Shown in pieces: positions 8,313 through 17,331 of a stretch of 64,000 bases of DNA (position 1 is the stretch's first letter; every line of letters begins with the position of its first letter). The position numbers and the translations under genes are program-made. A model generated the notes under the pieces. The model saw nothing but the letters and a program-made list of their open reading frames with translations, was not told the DNA's origin and searched no databases. This DNA is from Deinococcus aquiradiocola (GTDB lineage: Bacteria > Deinococcota > Deinococci > Deinococcales > Deinococcaceae), in contig NZ_BMOE01000002.1 in the NCBI RefSeq assembly GCF_014646915.1, positions 124,844 to 188,843 of the forward strand, written 5' to 3'.

Positions 8313-10196
8313 TCAGCCCAGGGGCGCGACCGGCTCGCCCGGTGCGGCGGGTGCCGGAACCGCGATCAGGTGCGCGAGTGCCAGCGGGATGGCCGCATCC
8401 CAGCCCTGCGGGTGGCACGCGGCCGGGTACGGGACGGGCGGGCCGTCCGTGCGCGCGAATCCCGCGAACAGTTCCGGCAGGCGCGCGTCCGTCGCCCAGT
8501 TCGCGGCGTCGTACAGGTCACGCGCGACCCTGCGGGCCTCCTGCTCGTAGCCGTAGCGCTCCAGCCCGAGCGCGAAGACCGCCGTGTCGTGCGGCCACAC
8601 CGACCCGTTGTGGTACGACACCGGGTTGTAGCGGACCTCCTGCGTGCCGAGCGTCCGCAGGCCCCACCCGCTGTACAGTTCCGGCCCGAGCGCGGCCTTC
8701 ACCACCGCGCCCGCATGTTCGGGCGGAATGACGCCGGTCCACAGCGTGTGCGCCGGGTTGCTCACCAGCACCCGCAGCGGGCGCTTCTGCCCGTCGAGGG
8801 CGTGCGCGTAGTACCCGCGTTCCTCCCACCAGAAGTCCGCCTGCACCTTCTCGCGCAGGAGGCGCGCCCGCTCCGTGTACCTCCGGGCGGCCGCCTCGTC
8901 GCCCGTCAGGCGCGAGAGCTGCGCGCCCGCCAGGTACGCCGCGTACGCGTACCCCTGCACCTCGATCACGGCCACCGGACCCTCGGCGTCCTGCCCGTCC
9001 GCGCCGAAAGTGCTGTCCCCGCTGTCCTTCCAGACCTGATTGCGGATGCCGCCCTCGTGCGGGGTGTACTCGATGAGCAGGTCACCGTCCGGGTCGCCGT
9101 CCGTCATCATCCACCCGAGGGCCGCCTGCCAGTTCGGCTGCAGTTCCGCCGCGAGGTCCGGGTGCGTACGGCTCAGCTCCCCGACCAGCCACACGAACAG
9201 CGGCGTGGCGTCCGCCGTCCCGAAGTACGGCGTGAACGGCGTCTCGCCGAGCCGCGTGAGTTCGCCGGTGCGTTCCTCGTGCAGGATCTTGCCGGGCGCC
9301 TCCAGCGTCCGCGGGTCGTGCCGCTGGCCCTGGTGCGCCGCGAGGTAACGGGCCACGCCGAGCGCGATGTCCGGCCGGTGCGGGAGGACGAGGTGCGCGA
9401 TGATCAGCGAGTCCCGCCCGAACGGCGCGACGAACCACGGCAGGCCCGCCGCCGGGAACGGCCCCTGCGGCGTGTGGAACAGCAGGCTGCGCAGGTCCTG
9501 CAGGCTGCGTTCCAGCACGCGCTGGTCCTGCGCGTCCGGCAGGGTGAGTGGCGGCAGCCACGCGCCGTACTCCCGTGCGAGCGCGTCCGGGTCGGCGGGC
9601 CTGGGCGACTCGTCGTCCTGCAGGGCGCGGACCGTGACCGTCAGGTCGAGGGCCGTGCCGTCCGGCGTGCCCGGCACCTCCCACGTGAGGGCCGTGCCGT
9701 CCCACGTCCCGGCGGGCGACGCCGTCACCTCGGTGCGGCAGCGCAGGCCGTCCCGCGAGGCGTAACTGAACGTGACGCCGCCGCTGCCGGGCGTGACCAG
9801 CACGTCACGGGGCGGCTGCTGCTGCCAGCCGCGCACCTCGAACATGTCCACGAAGTCCGCCGCGAGTTCCAGCCGCAGGGTGTGACGCTCCGGCGTGTAC
9901 GTCCGGACGACCACGTGGTCCCGCAGGCCGCCCTCGCTGACGGTCAGGTTCCGGCTCAGGCCGGTGTGCATGGTGTACCCGAGGTTCGCGTTCCCGGCCT
10001 CCTCGCTCATCCAGAACGGGGCGCGCAGGTGCTGCACGAGCGGCTGGGGCGCCTCGCCGTCCAGCAGCCAGCGGTACGTGCACAGGTGCCGGGTGTCGCG
10101 GCGGTAGAAGCCGGACTCGCCGCTGCTCACGGCGTACTGCGCGTCGGCGACGAGGTAGAGTTCGTGTTCCTTGAGGACGGTTCGGGTGCTGAGCAT
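8313..10196 (-). CDS. Amylo-alpha-1,6-glucosidase / glycogen-debranching-type glycosidase
   Basis: A 627-residue cytosolic glycosidase. Residues 1-190 form the N-terminal glycogen-debranching domain (YAVSSGESGFYRRDTRHLCTY), and the rest is an (alpha/alpha)6-barrel catalytic domain with GLPWFVAPFGRDSLI, QVWKDSGDSTFGADG, EVQGYAYAA and NPVSYHNGSVWPHDTA, typical of bacterial amylo-alpha-1,6-glucosidases. It should hydrolyse alpha-1,6 branches or related alpha-glucosides. It is the last gene of a minus-strand operon behind a LacI regulator, a sugar-binding protein and two permeases, so it probably processes the imported oligosaccharide. A 93-base gap separates it from the upstream permease, with a TGGAG ribosome-binding site before the ATG. 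Confidence 0.87.
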   Translation of the reverse strand: MLSTRTVLKEHELYLVADAQYAVSSGESGFYRRDTRHLCTYRWLLDGEAPQPLVQHLRAPFWMSEEAGNANLGYTMHTGLSRNLTVSEGGLRDHVVVRTYTPERHTLRLELAADFVDMFEVRGWQQQPPRDVLVTPGSGGVTFSYASRDGLRCRTEVTASPAGTWDGTALTWEVPGTPDGTALDLTVTVRALQDDESPRPADPDALAREYGAWLPPLTLPDAQDQRVLERSLQDLRSLLFHTPQGPFPAAGLPWFVAPFGRDSLIIAHLVLPHRPDIALGVARYLAAHQGQRHDPRTLEAPGKILHEERTGELTRLGETPFTPYFGTADATPLFVWLVGELSRTHPDLAAELQPNWQAALGWMMTDGDPDGDLLIEYTPHEGGIRNQVWKDSGDSTFGADGQDAEGPVAVIEVQGYAYAAYLAGAQLSRLTGDEAAARRYTERARLLREKVQADFWWEERGYYAHALDGQKRPLRVLVSNPAHTLWTGVIPPEHAGAVVKAALGPELYSGWGLRTLGTQEVRYNPVSYHNGSVWPHDTAVFALGLERYGYEQEARRVARDLYDAANWATDARLPELFAGFARTDGPPVPYPAACHPQGWDAAIPLALAHLIAVPAPAAPGEPVAPLG

Positions 10197-10289
10197 AGGA
10201 CTCCAGGAGAAGGGGGGGCGCGCCGGGGCGCGGCTCCGGCCCGGGGGAGGGCCGGGGAGAGGCGAGGAGAAGTGGACGACCGGGAGCGG

Positions 10290-11819
10290 TCAGCCTTTCA
10301 CGGCGGCGTCCGTGCCGCCACTGACGAAGTACCGCTGGAAGACCACGAACACCACGATGACCGGGATGGCGCTCAGCACCGCGCCCGCCAGGATCAGGGC
10401 GTAGTCGCCCTGCCCGCCGTACAGTTCACGGAAGTTGCTGAGGCCGACCGTGAGCGTGAAACTGCTCTGGTCGCGCAGGATCACGAGCGGCCAGAAGAAA
10501 TCGTTCCACGCGCCCTGGAAGGTCGTGATGGTCAGTGCGATCAGGGCCGGACCGGCCTGCGGCAGCATGACGCGCCAGAAGGTCGTGAAGGGACTCGCGC
10601 CGTCGATGCTGGCCGCCTCTTCGAGTTCCTTCGGGAGGCCCTCGAAGAACTGCTTCATCAGGAACACGCCGCCCGCCCCGACGAGGCCCGACACCCACAG
10701 CCCCCAGATGTTCAGCAGGCCGAGGTTCTTCAGTACGAGGTAGTTGCTGACGAGCGTCACCTGCGTCGGGACCATCTGCACGAACAGCACCGCCAGGAAG
10801 ATCAGGCTGCGGCCAGGAAAGCGCAGGCGGGCAAGGGCGTACCCGGCGAGACTGGCGAGCACCACGGAACTCACGACCTTCAGCGCCGCGATCAGGAAGC
10901 TGTTCAGCGTCCAGCGCAGGAACAGGCTCTGGCCCGTCTCGACGACGTTCGTCTCCCGGAACGCGCGGCGGTAGTTGTTGAAGGTGTACCCGAGCACGCC
11001 GGGCGTGATGTTGCGGAACGCGTAACTGCGCGAGAAGTTCTGAATGTCGCTCGGCGGGAGGGTGGTGGAGGCGAAGCTCTGCCCGCGCTGCACGTCCACC
11101 TGCAGCGGCGTGCGTTCCAGCAGCGGGCCGCTCAGCACGTACCGGTCGTCCGCCTGCACGAGCCGGACCGGCTGGTACTCGCTCAGGTCGAAGGCGTGCG
11201 ACTGCGCTTCGGGCGTGTCGAGCACCACCGGCACCACCCGGCCGTCCTGCAGGCGCGCGCGGAGGTCCGCGCCGTCCGGGGCGCTCAGGACCGCGTCCAC
11301 CAGCTTCCCGGACGTCCGGGTCAGGGACGGGTACGTGACCGTGACCCGGTAGCGGTCCCCGGCGGGCGTACGGACGGGCGCGCCGAGCGTCACCTGGGCG
11401 TAGTCGCTCGCCTGCGCGTACTTCACGTTGCCGACCAGGCTGGTCGGCTGGTACGTGAAGAGCGCCGCGCTCGGCGGGCGGGCCGCCTGCCCCGCGCGGG
11501 TGGCGACCGTCACCTCGAACGTCACCCTACGGCCCGGCACGAGACCGCCCTGCCAGCCGTCGCCGCTGCCCGCCACGCCCAGCCGGTACGCGCGGCCGAT
11601 GGCGGCGGGCGTCAGCTGCGGCACGATCAGGCGCGGGGGGTACTCGTTCGGGTTCTCCTTGACGCTGCTCAGCACGCCCATCAGGAACGGCCCGAGAAAG
11701 AACACGCTCATCACGAGCATGAACAGGTACAGCCACCCGGCCCGCGCCCAGCGGCGACGCGCGAGCCAGCGCTCCCGGCCCTGCACCGGCGCGGGGAGGG
11801 CCTCACGGACGGCCGTCAC
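10290..11819 (-). CDS. Carbohydrate ABC transporter permease, MalG-like, with large insertion
   Basis: Inner-membrane permease of a CUT1-type importer. It starts with GTG in a GTGA overlap with the preceding permease gene. The conserved cytoplasmic EAA loop is ELEEAASIDGASPFTTFWRVMLPQAGP near residue 400. At 509 residues it is far longer than a typical MalG (about 280-300). The extra length is a polar beta-rich stretch of roughly 200 residues between the first and second membrane segments (about residues 60-250, from KENPNEYPPRLIV to PPSDIQNFSRSYAF), predicted to be outside the membrane. No ATP-binding subunit is encoded in this operon, so it probably uses an MsmK-like shared ATPase encoded elsewhere. 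Confidence 0.88.
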   Translation of the reverse strand: MTAVREALPAPVQGRERWLARRRWARAGWLYLFMLVMSVFFLGPFLMGVLSSVKENPNEYPPRLIVPQLTPAAIGRAYRLGVAGSGDGWQGGLVPGRRVTFEVTVATRAGQAARPPSAALFTYQPTSLVGNVKYAQASDYAQVTLGAPVRTPAGDRYRVTVTYPSLTRTSGKLVDAVLSAPDGADLRARLQDGRVVPVVLDTPEAQSHAFDLSEYQPVRLVQADDRYVLSGPLLERTPLQVDVQRGQSFASTTLPPSDIQNFSRSYAFRNITPGVLGYTFNNYRRAFRETNVVETGQSLFLRWTLNSFLIAALKVVSSVVLASLAGYALARLRFPGRSLIFLAVLFVQMVPTQVTLVSNYLVLKNLGLLNIWGLWVSGLVGAGGVFLMKQFFEGLPKELEEAASIDGASPFTTFWRVMLPQAGPALIALTITTFQGAWNDFFWPLVILRDQSSFTLTVGLSNFRELYGGQGDYALILAGAVLSAIPVIVVFVVFQRYFVSGGTDAAVKG

Positions 11820-12919
11820 GACCCGCTCTCCGGCGCGACGAAGAACCGCCGCTGCACGAACACCAGCGCCAGCGTGATCAGTGCCAGCAGGATTGCGGCG
11901 GCCGACGCGAGGTTCACGGGCGCCACGCCGTTCTGGAAGGTGTTGCGGTACACGTAGTACGCGAGCGTCACGATGGTGTTCTGCGGCGCGGCGCTCCCGA
12001 TGATCGCCACCTGGTCGAACATCTGCAGCGTCCCGATCAGGCCGACCGTCACGACGTAGAACGTCACGGGACGCAGCATCGGCACCGTCACGTTCAGGAA
12101 CTGCTGCACCGGCGTCGCCCCGTCGATCTCGGCCGCCTCGTACAGCGCGCCCGGCACGCCCTGCAGGCCCGCCAGGAAGAACAGCATCAGGGTCGGGACG
12201 GTCGTGAAGACGTTCTGCGCGATGATCACCAGCATCGGCACGCTGATGACCTGCACGCCGCCCACCTGCACCCAGCGGTCCGCGAAGTACTGGTAGTCGA
12301 GCGGCACGGCCTCACGCACGTGCAGCACGCCCGTCACCGTCAGGACGGCCGTCACGGCGCCCGCCAGCAGCGCGCTCACCACCAGCAGCGCCGGATCGAG
12401 CGCCCTGGCCGGCAGGGAGCGCGAGCGTTCCCAGGCGACCTGCACCGCCTGAATCACCACGAGCAGCAGCAGGAACGCGCCCACCACCGGCAGCGCGGCC
12501 CCGAGCTGCGAGAAGAGGTAGTTGGCCGCGCCGCGCCGCTGGAACAGCCACAGGAAGATCAGCGTGATGACCACGCTGGACGTGATGCTCGGCATGTACC
12601 ACGCGGCCCGGAAGAACGCGAGGCCCCGCAGGCGGCGGTTGAGCACCACCGCCATCAGCAGGGCGAACACCGTCTGCAGCACGGTCGTGATCACCGCGTA
12701 CAGCAGCGTGTTCGTGAGCGCGCGCCGGAAATTGGTGTCCGAAAGCACGTCCCCGTACGGCTTCAGGCCGATCAGGTGCGGGGTGTTGAAGAGGTTGAAG
12801 TCGCTGAACGAGTAATACACGGCGCGCCCGAAGGCGTAGAAGAAGAACACCGCGAGCACCGCCAGGAACGGCATTAGGAACGCGTAGGCCGTCACGGTCG
12901 AAGATCCTCTGCTCTGCAC
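11816..12919 (-). CDS. Carbohydrate ABC transporter permease, MalF-like
   Basis: First permease of the CUT1-type importer, 367 residues from the chosen GTG at 12919 (VQSRGSSTVTAYAFLMPF). That start follows GGGAGGTGACC by proper spacing; a TTG at 13006 in the same frame would add an unlikely 29-residue N-terminus. The EAA loop is EAAEIDGATPVQQFLNVTVPMLRP near residue 255. Between membrane segments 3 and 4 there is an insertion with two extra hydrophobic stretches (about residues 130-215). It pairs with the MalG-like protein, whose start overlaps this stop. Sugar specificity is unknown. Confidence 0.87.
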   Translation of the reverse strand: MQSRGSSTVTAYAFLMPFLAVLAVFFFYAFGRAVYYSFSDFNLFNTPHLIGLKPYGDVLSDTNFRRALTNTLLYAVITTVLQTVFALLMAVVLNRRLRGLAFFRAAWYMPSITSSVVITLIFLWLFQRRGAANYLFSQLGAALPVVGAFLLLLVVIQAVQVAWERSRSLPARALDPALLVVSALLAGAVTAVLTVTGVLHVREAVPLDYQYFADRWVQVGGVQVISVPMLVIIAQNVFTTVPTLMLFFLAGLQGVPGALYEAAEIDGATPVQQFLNVTVPMLRPVTFYVVTVGLIGTLQMFDQVAIIGSAAPQNTIVTLAYYVYRNTFQNGVAPVNLASAAAILLALITLALVFVQRRFFVAPESGS

Positions 12920-12952
12920 GGTCACCTCCCGCCTGAATTCAGGGTGGACACA

Positions 12953-12964
12953 GACCGATCGGTC
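12953..12964. promoter_or_regulatory. 12-base palindrome upstream of malF-like gene
   Basis: GACCGATCGGTC is a perfect palindrome in the 151-base gap between the binding-protein gene and the MalF-like permease. It could be an operator or a small hairpin. There is no further support. Confidence 0.25.
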
Positions 12965-13070
12965 CGTTCCGTGGGGACGGCCGACCGGGAAGAAGGAAGG
13001 GAACAAGGGGTGGTGCGGGCCAGTCGTTCGCGGCCGGGAAGACCGGGCCTGTGCGGCTGGCCGCGGCGGG

Positions 13071-14309
13071 TCAGCGGTTCTGGAAGGCGTTCATGTCGCT
13101 CTGCGCCTTCCTGAGCGCGTCGGCGGCGCTCTTCTGACCGCTGAGGACGGCGGCGAGCGCGTCGTTGATGGGTTTGCTCCAGTCACTGCCCTGCGGGCCG
13201 AACGTGAAGCCCCTGACGTTCCCGTCGGTGCTGCCGTCGAAGATCACCTTGCTGTTCAGGGCGCCCGCGTCGCTGCGCTTGAAGTACGCGCTGCTGCTCA
13301 GGGCGCTGCGGCTGGGGATGGCGAGCCCCTGCGACAGGACGTACTCCTGGGCCTGCGCGCTCGTGAGGGCGTTCAGGACCTTCACGGCCGCCGCGCGGTT
13401 CCTGGTGCCGGCGTTGATGGCCCAGCCGACCGTATACAGGAAGTTGCCGCGTTTCCCGGTCGCGTCCGCCCTGGGCAGCAGCGCCGTGCCGTACTTGAGG
13501 TTGGGGGCGTTGTCTTTCAGGAAGTTCACGATCCAGCCGCCTTCGATGGCGACGGCGACCTTGCCGGTCTGGAAGCAGCCGCCGCCCCAGTCCTTGCTCA
13601 GTTCGCTGGGTTGCACGCCGACCTTGTTCCGGGCGAGGCCGGTGTAGTAGTTGAAGGCCGACACGAAGCGCGGGTCGGCGAGGTTGGTGCGGCCCTTGGC
13701 GTCGAACTGCGTCCAGCCGGCCGCGTACGCGAACGCACCGAACCGGTCGAAGCTGGGCGGCAGGCACAGGCCGGAGTAGTCGCTGCCCAGCTTGCTTTTC
13801 ACGTCCGTGAGCTTCTTCGCGAAGGTACTCCAGGTGTCCTGGGCGTTCGGGTACGCGACGCCCGCCTCGTCGAAGAGATCCTTGTTGTACACGACGCTCA
13901 AGGTGTTGAAGTCCTTCGCGACGGCGTACAGCTTGCCTTTGCGGGTGAAGGTCCGGTTGAGGCTGCCGATGAACGGGGTGCTGCTCACGAGGCCGTTGAG
14001 CGGCAGGACCTTGCCGGTCGCGACGAATCCGTCGAGCGTCTCGCCGGGCAGGTAGAAGACGTCCCCGGCGTTCCCGGCCGCGAGGAGCGTGGTGAGGCCC
14101 TTGTTGTAGTCGCCCTGGATCGGTTCGTACACCACGTTGATCTTGTCCCTGGCGAGGGCGGGTTTCACGAAGCGGTTGATGAGGTCGCCGACCACGGCGG
14201 GGTCGGTGCCGCCGTATCCGTTGATCTTGACGGTGACGCTCTGGGCGAGCGCGCCGGTGGGCAGGGTGAGGGCGAGCAGGGACAGGGTGAGGCGCGTGAC
14301 TGGGTTCAT
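13071..14309 (-). CDS. Carbohydrate ABC transporter substrate-binding protein
   Basis: A 412-residue exported solute-binding protein of the MalE/UgpB type. The signal peptide is residues 1-22 (MNPVTRLTLSLLALTLPTGALA, cut before QSVTVKINGYG). The mature part has the usual marks of the family, for example DVFYLPGETLDGFVATGKVLPLN, KLYAVAKDFNTLSVVYNKDLF and VAIEGGWIVNFLKD. It has no lipobox cysteine. It starts 26 bases after the LacI regulator stops and precedes the two permeases, so all are probably one transcript. It should capture an oligosaccharide outside the cytoplasmic membrane; an alpha-glucoside is likely given the debranching enzyme at the end of the operon. Confidence 0.88.
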   Translation of the reverse strand: MNPVTRLTLSLLALTLPTGALAQSVTVKINGYGGTDPAVVGDLINRFVKPALARDKINVVYEPIQGDYNKGLTTLLAAGNAGDVFYLPGETLDGFVATGKVLPLNGLVSSTPFIGSLNRTFTRKGKLYAVAKDFNTLSVVYNKDLFDEAGVAYPNAQDTWSTFAKKLTDVKSKLGSDYSGLCLPPSFDRFGAFAYAAGWTQFDAKGRTNLADPRFVSAFNYYTGLARNKVGVQPSELSKDWGGGCFQTGKVAVAIEGGWIVNFLKDNAPNLKYGTALLPRADATGKRGNFLYTVGWAINAGTRNRAAAVKVLNALTSAQAQEYVLSQGLAIPSRSALSSSAYFKRSDAGALNSKVIFDGSTDGNVRGFTFGPQGSDWSKPINDALAAVLSGQKSAADALRKAQSDMNAFQNR

Positions 14310-14335
14310 GGGGTCTCCGGTGGGTGAAGGAGGGT

Positions 14336-15295
14336 TCAGGGCCGGGCGGCCGCGACGGTCTGGCCGGGCCGCAACTGCACGGGGATGAATTCGCCGCGGA
14401 CCGGGTGGCCCGCGAGCGCTTCCTGCACGAGCGTGAGTGCGACCTCGGCGATGCGGGCGATGTCCTGGGCGACGGTGGTGAGCTGAAGCGGGAGCGGCAG
14501 TTCGGGCAGCCCGTCGAAGCCGACGACAGACACGTCCCGCGGAACCTGCACGCCCACGTCCGCGAGGGCGGCGGCCGCACCGACCGCCTGTTCGTCCGTC
14601 GCGGCGAAGCAGGCGGTGAAGCGCGTTCCGGCCTCCCAGGCGCGCCGCACGGTCCGGTACCCGTCGAGGACGGTGTATCCGCCCGGCAGCGTGTGCACGC
14701 GGGCATTCACGCGTTCGGCCACCTCGCGGAATCCGGCCTCGCGGTCCCGGGCGACCTGGCTGTCGCCCGTCCCGAGGAACAGCAGGTCGCGGTGTCCGGC
14801 GTCCGTGAGCTGCCGGGTGGCGAGGGCCGCGCCGCCCCGGTCGTCGGGCGCCACCCAGCGGTACTGCGGGTGGTGACCGATCAGCACGACCGGGACGTCA
14901 CGCTCGGCGAGGATGGCGAGGCGGCGGTCGTGGGGCTTGATGTGCATGAGCACCACGGCGGACGGAAGGTGCGCGGCGTTCCCGAGGTCGCCGTGCAGGT
15001 CGAGGAGCTGGACGCCGGCGGGCGCGGTGTGCGCTTCGAGCGCCCGCCTGAACAGCACCTGGTAGGGGCTGAGGAGCGGGTCGCCGGGCAGGGTGGAGAG
15101 GCCGAGCGTCTGGCCGGTGCGCCAGGACAGGTGCCGTGCGGCGGGGTCCGGCACGTAGTTCAGGTCCTGCATGACGCGTTCCACCACGGCGCGGGTGCGG
15201 CTCGCGACGGTGCTGTGACCGTTGAGGACGCGGCTGACCGTTCCTTTGCTGACTCCGGCAGCGCGGGCGATGTCGTTGATGGTGGTCCTCTGCAT
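14336..15295 (-). CDS. LacI-family transcriptional regulator of the sugar operon
   Basis: A complete 319-residue LacI regulator. The HTH (residues 1-25, TTINDIARAAGVSKGTVSRVL) and hinge helix (about 45-60) are followed by a sugar-binding domain ending with VSVVGFDGLPELPLPLQLTTV. I chose the ATG at 15295, where the HTH starts directly. The ATG at 15340 would place its ribosome-binding site inside the operator at 15347-15362. It is the first gene of the operon with the binding protein, permeases and debranching enzyme. Two near-identical LacI-type palindromes upstream suggest that it represses itself and the operon until the imported sugar or a derivative binds. Confidence 0.92.
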   Translation of the reverse strand: MQRTTINDIARAAGVSKGTVSRVLNGHSTVASRTRAVVERVMQDLNYVPDPAARHLSWRTGQTLGLSTLPGDPLLSPYQVLFRRALEAHTAPAGVQLLDLHGDLGNAAHLPSAVVLMHIKPHDRRLAILAERDVPVVLIGHHPQYRWVAPDDRGGAALATRQLTDAGHRDLLFLGTGDSQVARDREAGFREVAERVNARVHTLPGGYTVLDGYRTVRRAWEAGTRFTACFAATDEQAVGAAAALADVGVQVPRDVSVVGFDGLPELPLPLQLTTVAQDIARIAEVALTLVQEALAGHPVRGEFIPVQLRPGQTVAAARP

Positions 15296-15346
15296 GACGG
15301 AGCCTCGCTTGGGTGGGGTGGCGGACGGGTCGGTCGGCATGACCGA

Positions 15347-15415
15347 TTGTAACCGGTTACAAAAGCATATGAACAGATTCACCGCCCGGATGCGGAATCT
15401 TGTAATCGGTTACAA
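15347..15415. promoter_or_regulatory. Two LacI-type operators upstream of the sugar operon
   Basis: TTGTAACCGGTTACAA (15347-15362, a perfect palindrome) and TTGTAATCGGTTACAA (15400-15415, one mismatch) have centres 53 bases apart, close to five helical turns, on the same DNA face. The central CG and symmetry are typical of LacI-family operators. They sit directly upstream of the LacI gene. Confidence 0.82.
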
Positions 15416-15866
15416 CGCAGCATCCCACCCCAACCCACCCGTGTCAACCCGCCCATCCTCAGCCACCCTTCACACGACGCCCGGACGCGAACAACACCCC
15501 GGGCGAACTGGCGCAGCACGAGCGGCCGCGTCAACACGACCGGGTCATACGGTTTCGAGGAGATGGAGGGGAGGTCGGCGCTGGTTCCGTCATCCCTGCA
15601 ATCGGATCAAAACCGTACTTGTTGGTGCTCGCGGCCGGACGGCGGCTTCGCGTTCCGCCCGGCTGAACTCCAGGCGTTCAGCTCAACACCGTATGAGATC
15701 ACTGATCAACCTGACGCAGAGGGCGCCGCTGATCAGATGCGTTGATCGACCTCCGCTTTCCCTGCTCGGAGCGACCTGGCGGTCTTCCTGGCCGACAGTT
15801 CAGTTCGGCCTCGCACAGCGGCGCGGCGGACTCGGGTCTTTCACCGCGACCGCAACGATACGGTGG
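15416..15866. other. Intergenic region carrying repeat copy B
   Basis: About 450 bases between the sugar-operon promoter and the 3' end of allB. The only structure I can support is repeat copy B at 15545-15696. I see no credible gene in the remaining sequence. Confidence 0.55.
15545..15696 (+). repeat. MITE-like small repeat, copy B, inner segment inverted
   Basis: A 152-base element with 9-base terminal inverted repeats TCATACGGT (15545-15553) / ACCGTATGA (15688-15696). The tail hairpin GCTGAAC (15662-15668) / GTTCAGC (15676-15682) has the same direction as in copy A. The inner segment between ACGGTTTCGA (15549-15558) and TCAAAACCGT (15607-15616) matches the reverse complement of the copy A inner segment, so it is flipped relative to the tail. 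The tail also has extra bases in its middle (about 15630-15655). Confidence 0.8.
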
Positions 15867-17243
15867 TTACCGGATTCCCGCTGACGCAGGCGCCTTCACC
15901 GGGGGCAGCCACTCGCCCATCCGCAGGGTCTCGCGCGTCAGGCGACCGTTCGAGACCGTCTGCACGCCGCGCTGGTAGACGCTGAGCACCTGTGCCCCGA
16001 ATCGGTGGCCGACGTACGCCGAGTGGGGATGCCTCGACTGGAGGTCGTCGGCCCGCAGGGTCCACGGCGCCCGAAGCGAGGCGAGTACCAGGTCGGCGTC
16101 CAGGCCCACCTTCAGGCTGCCTTTCCGGTGCGCGATGCCGGCCCGCACAGCCGGGGCGTGGCAGAGCATGCGGGCCAGTTCATGCAGCGGCAGTCCGCGC
16201 GCGAGCACGCCTTCACTCAGCAGCAGCGGCAGCAGCACCTGAACGCCGTTGATTCCGCCCCAGGCCCGCCAGATGTCGCTCACCGCCTTGTCCTCTCCCG
16301 GGCACGGAGAGTGGTCGCTCGCGAGCACGTTCACCTGTCCGGCCAGCACCTGTTCCCAGAGGCCGTCGGTGGCCTGTCTGGAGCGAAGAGGTGGCGCGCA
16401 CTTGAATTCCGCGCCGCCCTGGACGAAGTCCTGGTCGGTGAGGAGCAGGTGGTGGGCGCACACCTCGGAGGTGACCGCCTGAGCGTCTCTCTGCGCGTTC
16501 AGCACCGCGTCCACCGCTTCCGGGGTACTCAGGTGTACCAGGTGAAGGTCGCAGCCGCTGTGACGGGCGAACAGCAGGGCGCGTCGGACCGCGTCGAGTT
16601 CCTGAAGTTCGTCGTGAGCGGTCAGCCAGGCGCGGGCATCGTCCTGCCCGGCGGCCCTCAGGCGTGCGGTGCGGTGAGCGATCAGCGCGGTGTTCTCGGC
16701 ATGCACCGCCAGCACCGCGTCCAGCGCCGCGATCTGCTGCATGCCGTCGATCAGCAGACCGTCGGGCACGTAGGGAAAACTGGCGTCCGCGGTGTCGAGC
16801 ATGAACGCCTTGAAGCCAGTCACCCCGCAGCGGTGCAGCGCACCGAGCTCGCTCAGGTTGTCGTCGATCAGGCCACCCCAGAGGGCAAAATCGACCACCG
16901 ATTTCTGCTCGCCCAGTCCGCGCTTGAGTGCGAAGGCGTCCGGATTCACTGTGGCGGGCACGGCGTTGAGCGGCATATCGACCACCGTCGTCACCCCACC
17001 GGCCAGTGCGGCCCGGCTGCCGTGCGCCCAGCCTTCCCAGTGGCCGCGTCCAGGTTCGCTGAAATGCACGTGCAGGTCGACCGCGCCGGGCAGCAGCACC
17101 AGCTGGTCGGCCTTCAGGCGGGTCCGCGCCTTCGGCGGGTCGTCACCGATGAAGGCAATGCGGCCGTCCTGAATGCCGAGGCCGGTCTGGAAGGTTCCCT
17201 GCGGCAGGACCACCTGTGCGCCCTCGATCAGGGTATCGAGCAT
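15867..17243 (-). CDS. allB: Allantoinase
   Basis: A 458-residue cyclic amidohydrolase that should open allantoin to allantoate in purine breakdown. The metal-binding motif is DLHVHFSEPGRGHWEGW near residue 60, followed by AGGVTTVVDMPLN, typical of allantoinase rather than dihydropyrimidinase. The bridging, probably carboxylated lysine is in TGFKAFMLDT; further metal ligands lie in AVHAENTAL, LHLVHLSTPE and VLASDHSPCPGEDK. The resemblance to E. coli AllB runs through RAWGGINGVQ and YVGHRFGAQ. The ATG at 17243 follows a GAGGAGG site. It lies 88 bases downstream of an NCS1 permease in the same direction, so import and hydrolysis are probably coupled. Hydantoin or dihydropyrimidine use is a less likely alternative. 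Confidence 0.87.
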   Translation of the reverse strand: MLDTLIEGAQVVLPQGTFQTGLGIQDGRIAFIGDDPPKARTRLKADQLVLLPGAVDLHVHFSEPGRGHWEGWAHGSRAALAGGVTTVVDMPLNAVPATVNPDAFALKRGLGEQKSVVDFALWGGLIDDNLSELGALHRCGVTGFKAFMLDTADASFPYVPDGLLIDGMQQIAALDAVLAVHAENTALIAHRTARLRAAGQDDARAWLTAHDELQELDAVRRALLFARHSGCDLHLVHLSTPEAVDAVLNAQRDAQAVTSEVCAHHLLLTDQDFVQGGAEFKCAPPLRSRQATDGLWEQVLAGQVNVLASDHSPCPGEDKAVSDIWRAWGGINGVQVLLPLLLSEGVLARGLPLHELARMLCHAPAVRAGIAHRKGSLKVGLDADLVLASLRAPWTLRADDLQSRHPHSAYVGHRFGAQVLSVYQRGVQTVSNGRLTRETLRMGEWLPPVKAPASAGIR

Positions 17244-17280
17244 ACGTCCCTCCTCTGCAGTTCGTTCTGCAGTCGGGACT

Positions 17281-17315
17281 GGCAGGGAAGCGGACGATCC
17301 GCTGCCTTCCCTGCC
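17281..17315 (-). other. Intercistronic hairpin between permease and allB
   Basis: GGCAGGGAAGCGG pairs with CCGCTGCCTTCCCTGCC across a short loop, with a TGCC bulge. It lies in the 88-base gap before the allB ribosome-binding site and may stabilise or attenuate the transcript. There is no U-tract. Confidence 0.4.
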
Positions 17316-17331
17316 GGTACGGTCCCGTGAA

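Noticed and set aside
8370..11957. Very long plus-strand open frame (about 1195 codons) across the debranching and permease genes
   Set aside because: It is antisense to well-supported family proteins and its translation is charged, low-complexity sequence typical of GC-rich shadow frames.
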